Part shown: positions 5,744-9,798 of the stretch, piece after piece
Layout of the letters: each line of letters begins with the position of its first letter
Position numbering within the stretch: position 1 is the stretch's first letter
Assembly (NCBI GenBank): GCA_937968025.1
Contig: CALBSL010000166.1
Span: forward strand, 1 to 9,798
Reading direction: 5' to 3'
DNA length: 9,798 bases
Origin: an uncultured bacterium
GTDB lineage: Bacteria; Patescibacteriota; Patescibacteriia; 2-12-FULL-60-25
Notes under the pieces: generated by a model
What the model was told of the DNA's origin: nothing
Databases searched by the model: none
Seen by the model: the letters and a program-made list of their open reading frames with translations, nothing else
Translations under genes and position numbers: made by a program

Positions 5744-6815
5744 ATTCTTCGTCTTCATTCCCCTGCTTTCCTGATTTGATCGCGTGGATGATCTCATCGA
5801 TCGCGCCACCCAAGATGAGCGGCAGCTGATGCCAAGACTTCTTAATACGATGGTCCGTCAAGCGATCTTGCGGGAAATTATACGTACGGATCTTTTCCGA
5901 ACGATCTCCTGTCCCAATCTGCGAACGACGTTCCGCATCAAGCGCGGCGTGCTTTTTCGCCTGTTCAGATTCCCAGAGACGCGCCCGGAGAATCGTCATC
6001 GCTCGTTCACGGTTTTGCAGCTGCGAACGTTCATCCTGACAGTTCACCACGATCCCCGACGGCATATGCGTGATACGAACCGCAGAATAGGTCGTGTTCA
6101 CAGACTGCCCACCTTTGCCACCGGCACAAAATGTGTCGATGCGCAGATCCTTTGCTTCGATCGTCACTTCGGATTCTTCCAACACGGGCAGCACGGCGAC
6201 CGTCACCGTTGAAGTATGAACGCGCCCCTGTTTCTCCGTGGCCGGAACTCGTTGTACACGATGCACGCCGGATTCAAATTTCAGCGCTCCATAAGCCCCA
6301 GCACCCTCCACGCCAAACACCACTTCTTTATACCCACCCAACTCGCTCTGAGATTCACTCACGAGTTTTGTTTTCCATTTCTGAATTTCGGCATAGCGGA
6401 CATACATCCGGAACAGCTCCGCCGCGAACAGCGCCGCTTCATCACCCCCAGCTCCGGCACGAATTTCGACGATGATATCGTTTTGGTCGTGTGGATCAGG
6501 CGGAATGAGCGCAAGCTCGAACGCTTCAACAGCGGCCGCACGATCCGCCTCCACTCGAGGGAGATCCGCCTCGCCCATCGCTTTCAGCTCCGCATCATCT
6601 GAGGCGGCTGCTTCACGCACGTCCTGAAACGCACGATCTGCTCGCAAAAAGAGCTCTGCCGATTTTGCCAGCTCTTTGGCGTGAGCATACGCCTGGGACG
6701 CCAGCTTCAATTTTGCTTGATCACCAAAAATCGCCGGATCCGCAAGCACGGCTTCAGCTTTGGTGATGGAGGCAAGCGCTTCGTGCGCTGCCTGTTGGAG
6801 GGCGTGATCAGTCAT
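5742..6815 (-). CDS. prfA: peptide chain release factor 1
   Basis: 357 residues, the normal length. RF1 reads UAA and UAG in the ribosomal A site and triggers peptide release. The anticodon-like PxT motif is PAT (191-193, in [18 protein letters not shown]), which separates RF1 from RF2 (SPF). The catalytic GGQ is at 235-237 in [12 protein letters not shown]. The N-terminal helical domain covers about 1-110, and the [15 protein letters not shown] block (117-131) is typical. [18 protein letters not shown] (308-325) is the usual C-terminal RF1 signature. No prmC methyltransferase follows, though the two are often adjacent elsewhere. The gene lies downstream of rpmE with the rpmE terminator between them, so it may depend on read-through or on a weak promoter. 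Four neighbouring genes end in TGA, so RF2 should exist elsewhere in the genome. Confidence 0.97.
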   Translation of the reverse strand: MTDHALQQAAHEALASITKAEAVLADPAIFGDQAKLKLASQAYAHAKELAKSAELFLRADRAFQDVREAAASDDAELKAMGEADLPRVEADRAAAVEAFELALIPPDPHDQNDIIVEIRAGAGGDEAALFAAELFRMYVRYAEIQKWKTKLVSESQSELGGYKEVVFGVEGAGAYGALKFESGVHRVQRVPATEKQGRVHTSTVTVAVLPVLEESEVTIEAKDLRIDTFCAGGKGGQSVNTTYSAVRITHMPSGIVVNCQDERSQLQNRERAMTILRARLWESEQAKKHAALDAERRSQIGTGDRSEKIRTYNFPQDRLTDHRIKKSWHQLPLILGGAIDEIIHAIKSGKQGNEDEE

Positions 6816-6838
6816 AGCGCGAAAGAGAGAGTGAATTC

Positions 6839-6847
6839 AGGATAGCA
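6839..6847 (-). promoter_or_regulatory. weak candidate extended -10 for prfA
   Basis: Leftward TGCTATCCT starts at the end of the rpmE terminator T-tract, with TATCCT (6839-6844) 23 bases from the prfA ATG. Four of six bases match and a TGn is present, but no -35 is seen. A modest guess. Confidence 0.25.
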
Positions 6848-6879
6848 AAAACCGAGTCCCGCGAGAGAGCTCGGTTTTT
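6847..6879 (-). terminator. rpmE terminator
   Basis: AAAAACCGAG (6847-6856) and CTCGGTTTTT (6870-6879) are perfectly complementary over ten pairs with a 13-base loop. The leftward transcript ends in TTTTT. It begins 10 bases after the rpmE stop. Confidence 0.8.
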
Positions 6880-6888
6880 GGAGAATAC

Positions 6889-7185
6889 CTAAGCGTCGAT
6901 CGTCTGCTGAACGGTCTTTTTGGACTCCTTCAGGGCGGCGCGCTTTTCGGCCTTCACCTTCTTGCCCGTGGTTGGCAAGGCGGCCTTCGCCTTGGATTTT
7001 TCGGCGAACTTTTCGATACGGCGAGACGTGTCGATGAGCTTCTGCTGACCCGTGTAGAATGGGTGGCACTTGCTGCACAATTCGACGCTCACGACTTCTT
7101 TGGTGGAACCAACGCTGAATTCGTTGCCGCAGGCACAAACGACCTTGGCGGACGGATAATACGTTGGGTGGATAGAGGCTTTCAT
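6889..7185 (-). CDS. rpmE: 50S ribosomal protein L31, zinc-binding type with a basic tail
   Basis: 98 residues. L31 bridges the 50S and 30S subunits. [10 protein letters not shown] opens the protein as in the family. Zinc ligands are Cys17 and Cys19 (CACGN) and Cys37 and Cys40 ([10 protein letters not shown]), the C+ form. The core ends near residue 58 at DTSRRIEKF. About forty more residues, rich in Lys and Ala ([20 protein letters not shown]), make it longer than the usual 65-75; such tails occur in some groups including CPR. I use the ATG at 7183-7185, because a near-consensus promoter ends 10 bases before it and would be inside the coding sequence if an earlier start were used. No Shine-Dalgarno sequence is present. 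Confidence 0.96.
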   Translation of the reverse strand: MKASIHPTYYPSAKVVCACGNEFSVGSTKEVVSVELCSKCHPFYTGQQKLIDTSRRIEKFAEKSKAKAALPTTGKKVKAEKRAALKESKKTVQQTIDA

Positions 7186-7195
7186 AGACCGCCCA

Positions 7196-7224
7196 ATAAT
7201 ACCCGAAAATCGCCGGCTTGGCAA
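7196..7224 (-). promoter_or_regulatory. rpmE promoter with a very short leader
   Basis: Leftward -35 TTGCCA (7219-7224) and -10 TATTAT (7196-7201), each 5 of 6, are separated by exactly 17 bases. The ATG follows 10 bases after the -10, so the leader should be about 4 bases with no ribosome-binding site. This is the strongest promoter call in the window. Confidence 0.7.
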
Positions 7225-7245
7225 GGGGGACCGTAAACCCCGTCA

Positions 7246-7276
7246 TGAAAAATGAAAAAGAGCCGAATTCGGCTCT
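7246..7276 (-). terminator. terminator of the Nudix-cupin operon
   Basis: AGAGCCGAATTCGGCTCT (7259-7276) is a perfect 18-base palindrome. On the leftward transcript it is followed by TTTTCATTTTTC. It touches the cupin TGA at 7276-7278. Confidence 0.8.
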
Positions 7277-7698
7277 CAGGTCGTAGGAGTGACCGCACAC
7301 GGGAAGTCGTCGTCGCTCACCCGGGGCGGCTCAGTGGCGAACACCTCGAGGACGCCGACCGTCGCTCCGAGGTTGGTGACGGCATGCCCGACCCCCGGAG
7401 GGATGATCAGGCAGTAGCCGTGCTCAGCGTCACCACTGTCATCGAGGATCACCGACATCCGTTCCCCGGTGGCGACGTCGAGAAGATCGACCTGAAGGCG
7501 TCCGACCGCGGCACGCATCGCCTCGAGCTTGCGCACATGACGATGATTGCCAGCAATGGCGCCAGGATCCATGACGTTCAGGTACGAGACCACGACCTTG
7601 GCCCCGAGCGCCTGCGCAACCTCGCTCAGGTCGAGCACGAGGAGATGTCGGTTGACGTGTCTCTTGTCGCGTTGAACGGGAATGAACTGAAGGTCCAT
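7276..7698 (-). CDS. single-domain metal-binding cupin
   Basis: 140 residues with both cupin motifs complete. Motif 1, G(x)5HxH(x)4E(x)6G, runs from Gly46 to Gly66 with ligands His52, His54 and Glu59. Motif 2, G(x)5PxG(x)2H(x)3N, runs from Gly94 to Asn109 with ligand His105. This three-His one-Glu set should hold a divalent metal. The IPPGVGHAVTNLG strand resembles sugar-nucleotide isomerase/epimerase-type cupins (FdtA/RmlC-like), but substrate residues cannot be read with confidence. A GTG three codons upstream (7705-7707) is an alternative start; the ATG has GGTGATC 3 bases before it, and AAGGGA lies just before the GTG. It follows the Nudix gene by 57 bases with no terminator between, so the two probably form an operon. 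Confidence 0.85.
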   Translation of the reverse strand: MDLQFIPVQRDKRHVNRHLLVLDLSEVAQALGAKVVVSYLNVMDPGAIAGNHRHVRKLEAMRAAVGRLQVDLLDVATGERMSVILDDSGDAEHGYCLIIPPGVGHAVTNLGATVGVLEVFATEPPRVSDDDFPCAVTPTT

Positions 7699-7755
7699 GA
7701 AGATCACCGGTCCCTTTCCAAAATGGTTTCGAGCAGAATCAGGTGAACACGAGCA

Positions 7756-8508
7756 TCACCTCGAAGGCGGAATGGGAATCCCCGCCATGAGAAGGGCGCC
7801 CAGCATGGACGCACAGCCGAGCGATCCTTCGTCGATACGCTCCCGGATTTGTGCAGGCGTGAGGCGTTCGACACGACCGATGAATTCGTTCTCTTCAGGC
7901 GCCTGTTCCCCCTGCGATTCCATTCGACCGTGCACAACCGCCCAAGGAAACGGGATGTAGGTGGACTGGGTATGCAGCCAGCCAACAAATCTCAACTCCG
8001 TCAGTTCGCACCCAGCCTCTTCTCGCGCTTCGATGCGAGCGATCTCGAAGATGAGCTCCCGCTCAGAAAGCGACTCGTACCTGGGATCCGCACTCGTCAC
8101 CGTTCCCTGGGGAAGCTCCCAGCCCCACTCACCGAGTTGAGCGAACGACCGCTCAATGAGTTGAGGATCCGCACAGAGGGCATTCACGTATCGAGTGGCC
8201 GGAACACCGGGCACCCGCTTCCCCACCTGGCGGTAGTTCTGGACGAAGACAAATCGTCCCTGATCGTCTTCGATCAGAACGATGACGCCCTGATTCTCGA
8301 GGATCTTCGGCTGCTCATAGCACGGCTTCTCACCCCCTTTTCCGTCAGGCTTCATCACCGTGACCCAGAGCTCCATGAGCCCGACATGCGAGTTCACACG
8401 AGCTCTCGCTCGAAGGCCGGAGATCTCGAACAGATTCCAGCCACGAATCAAGGCGTGTCCAACCTCGTCATACACCCTGAGAAACGCCGGACGATCATCA
8501 CGCGACAT
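7756..8508 (-). CDS. divergent Nudix-fold protein
   Basis: 250 residues. A Nudix fold is indicated by GVIVLIEDDQGRFVFVQNYR (74-93), a WGWELPQG strand end (128-135), and an IEAREEAG helix (159-166) that keeps Glu160, Glu163 and Glu164 of the REUxEE metal site, with Glu151 also in register. Two oddities: about ten extra residues lie between Gly135 and the helix (TVTSADPRYE region), and Ile159 replaces the Arg of the motif. The ELPQG and the preceding NYR resemble ADP-ribose or sugar-nucleotide pyrophosphatases, so hydrolysis of a nucleoside diphosphate linked to a sugar is the best guess. Catalysis is uncertain. The start at 8506-8508 has AAGGAG 8 bases upstream; a longer in-frame start lies inside the promoter and is rejected. 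Probably co-transcribed with the cupin. Confidence 0.75.
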   Translation of the reverse strand: MSRDDRPAFLRVYDEVGHALIRGWNLFEISGLRARARVNSHVGLMELWVTVMKPDGKGGEKPCYEQPKILENQGVIVLIEDDQGRFVFVQNYRQVGKRVPGVPATRYVNALCADPQLIERSFAQLGEWGWELPQGTVTSADPRYESLSERELIFEIARIEAREEAGCELTELRFVGWLHTQSTYIPFPWAVVHGRMESQGEQAPEENEFIGRVERLTPAQIRERIDEGSLGCASMLGALLMAGIPIPPSR

Positions 8509-8516
8509 ACGCCACA

Positions 8517-8522
8517 CTCCTT
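8517..8522 (-). promoter_or_regulatory. Shine-Dalgarno site of the first Nudix gene
   Basis: Leftward AAGGAG, 8 bases before the ATG at 8506-8508. It decides the start against a longer reading. Confidence 0.75.
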
Positions 8523-8542
8523 CGCTCACGTTGAGCGGGCAA

Positions 8543-8571
8543 AACGTAGCAGAACTCCCCACAAATGAAAA
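8543..8571 (-). promoter_or_regulatory. candidate Nudix-cupin operon promoter
   Basis: Leftward -35 TTTTCA (8566-8571, 4 of 6) and -10 TACGTT (8543-8548, 3 of 6, with an upstream TGC making it extended) with a 17-base spacer. The -35 coincides with the T-tract of the preceding terminator. Confidence 0.4.
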
Positions 8572-8601
8572 GCCCCCAGGAGCACTGAATGCTCGTGGGG
8601 G
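8566..8601 (-). terminator. terminator of the right-edge fusion gene
   Basis: CCCCCA (8573-8578) pairs with TGGGGG (8596-8601) and GAGCA (8580-8584) with TGCTC (8590-8594) across a single G-G mismatch, with loop CTGAA. The leftward transcript continues CTTTTCATTT. It lies directly after the TGA at 8606-8608. Confidence 0.75.
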
Positions 8602-8605
8602 AAGG

Positions 8606-9798
8606 TCACTGACGGGCCGAGAGGGAGGCGAAGGCGCCGCGGATGGCGTCGCTCTGGGCGACCTTGGTGAGCGCGCGGAGGGCCACCTCGCCGATCGCGA
8701 AGCGCGTCATGAGGCAGACGACGCGCGGGGCGATGACGTGGCACGGGTAGAACTGAATCTTCCCGATCTTCCCGCGCTCGTCCTTGCTCATGATGACGGC
8801 GGGCATGGTGCCCTCGGGGAGGGTGTAGACCCCCTCAGCGTTGGCGACGAAGCCCGTGGACGGGATCTCGCGAAAGACGAAGCTGACGCCCCGCTGGTTG
8901 CCGTCGCCGTCGTTCGGGTAGTTGAACATCGCCGTGTTGGAGTTGAGCGCGCCGATGACGTGCCGATCGAGCCCCTTGTCGTTGTTCAGGAGCGCGTCGA
9001 CGTCGAGGGTCGGCTGCTCCTCCTTGAGCTCACGGAGGGCCGTGGCCTGGTAGTCCGCATCGCCGGGGTCGGCGAAGCCGCGGGGGCACTCGAGCGACGA
9101 CCCCTCCGGGTTGTTGGGGCTGGCCATCAGGCCGCGCTTGTGCGACTGCAGCCCGATGTGCGGGACGCCGCCGATGATCATCCAGAGCACCGCGACGCCC
9201 CCACCGCGCTCACGCACGGAGATGCCCGCGAAGCCGTCCTTCAGACGCATGCCCCAATCCGACGCGACCATGATGGCCGACGCGGTGAGCTTGGCCTGAA
9301 CCGGGACGCCGTCACTGCCGCGGGTGAACGACGGGTTGCGGAGGGCCCGCAACTGGACCTGGCGCGCGTCAACGTGGACCCGCTCGCCGTTGCGGAGGGT
9401 GAGGACGGTCTGGAACTTGCCGGCCTCTGCGTCGGTGAGGGGGCGGGTGACCACCTCACCGAAGAAGCCGGGGTCGGTGATGCCATCGCCATCGTCATCG
9501 GTATCGAGATAATCGGGCGTGCTGTCGCCGTCGCTGTCCGTCGCCGTGACGGTGACATTGACCGTCTCGCCCGCGTAAATGGAAGATTTGTCCGCCGCGA
9601 CCGTCACGCCCGGAAGATCGTTCGTGCCGATCGTGATGTTGATGGTCTTCGGTATCGCTGTCGGCGCCGTGGTATTTTCCTTCCGCGATTCGGGTATCAT
9701 GAATCGTTTCTCCGCGGCGGATTCGGTGACGACCACCACGCTTGCTACTACGACGACGGTTTCGACAAGTTCCACAACGACGTCTACTTCGACTTCCA
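8606..9798 (-). CDS. partial exported-type protein: Ig-like and type-3 repeat segment joined to a Nudix domain
   Basis: The frame is open through the right edge, so the N-terminus is missing. Residue numbers count from the GTG at 9773-9775. Residues 1-23 are Val/Glu-rich. About 44-80 look like a bacterial Ig-like or PKD-like strand set (DLPGVTVAADKSSIYAGETV). About 80-101 are a thrombospondin type-3 style calcium repeat (DSDGDSTPDYLDTDDDGDGI). From about 105 the protein changes: VAVLWMIIGGVPHIGLQSHK (194-213), LECPRGF (228-234) and RELKEE (248-253) give a Nudix domain with the metal-binding helix intact; Pro255 replaces the usual Gly. It ends at 389 behind a good terminator. Base composition jumps at about 9470: 47 of 60 bases are G or C at 9061-9120, against 35 of 60 at 9601-9660. 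An exported repeat fused to a nucleotide hydrolase is odd, so recombination or an assembly join must be considered. Confidence 0.6.
   Translation of the reverse strand, partial: EVEVDVVVELVETVVVVASVVVVTESAAEKRFMIPESRKENTTAPTAIPKTINITIGTNDLPGVTVAADKSSIYAGETVNVTVTATDSDGDSTPDYLDTDDDGDGITDPGFFGEVVTRPLTDAEAGKFQTVLTLRNGERVHVDARQVQLRALRNPSFTRGSDGVPVQAKLTASAIMVASDWGMRLKDGFAGISVRERGGGVAVLWMIIGGVPHIGLQSHKRGLMASPNNPEGSSLECPRGFADPGDADYQATALRELKEEQPTLDVDALLNNDKGLDRHVIGALNSNTAMFNYPNDGDGNQRGVSFVFREIPSTGFVANAEGVYTLPEGTMPAVIMSKDERGKIGKIQFYPCHVIAPRVVCLMTRFAIGEVALRALTKVAQSDAIRGAFASLSARQ

Noticed and set aside
5742..6815. Recoded UGA, as in some CPR lineages
   Set aside because: Four genes here (the 188-residue gene, the cupin and both Nudix genes) end at TGA in sensible places next to terminators or promoters.
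7849..8568. Rightward 239-codon open frame opposite the first Nudix gene
   Set aside because: It is a mirror of a G+C-rich leftward gene that has a ribosome-binding site and Nudix motifs.

Overview
The window reads as a compact bacterial chromosome segment, most likely from Patescibacteria (Candidate Phyla Radiation). That placement rests on the set of small core genes, the short intergenic gaps, the small conserved two-helix membrane protein, the 98-residue L31 with a basic tail, and promoters whose -10 box lies almost directly in front of the start codon. No 16S gene is present, so the placement is an inference. The standard genetic code is in use: TAA, TAG and TGA all end genes, and RF1 is encoded here.

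Layout, left to right. Bases 1-134 hold the possible tail of a rightward gene and its terminator. Next come tgt (tRNA-guanine transglycosylase) and an 84-residue membrane protein, both leftward. A 233-base intergenic region carries a tandem palindromic repeat, a rightward promoter and a long leader hairpin in front of a DEAD-box RNA helicase. The helicase converges on ung (uracil-DNA glycosylase), and the two share a terminator. Everything further right is leftward: an Asp/Val-rich exported protein, an unrecognised 188-residue protein, prfA (RF1), rpmE (L31), a cupin, a divergent Nudix protein, and a partial gene at the right edge that joins an Ig-like/thrombospondin-type-3 segment to a second Nudix domain.

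Two kinds of gene alternate. The core genes (tgt, ung, rpmE), together with the 84- and 188-residue proteins, have a -10 box 6-12 bases before the ATG and no Shine-Dalgarno sequence, so their mRNAs should be leaderless or nearly so. The accessory genes (the Asp-rich protein and the first Nudix gene, perhaps also the cupin) have ordinary ribosome-binding sites and are visibly richer in G+C. The Nudix part of the right-edge gene is the extreme in composition. I read this as recently acquired or separately regulated modules among core genes.

The points most worth a second look are a TGT that keeps its catalytic residues but has lost the zinc-binding cysteines, the compositionally mosaic exported-repeat/Nudix fusion, the Nudix-cupin operon, the structured helicase leader, and the promoter/start architecture. 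I see no CRISPR array, tRNA, rRNA or insertion sequence.
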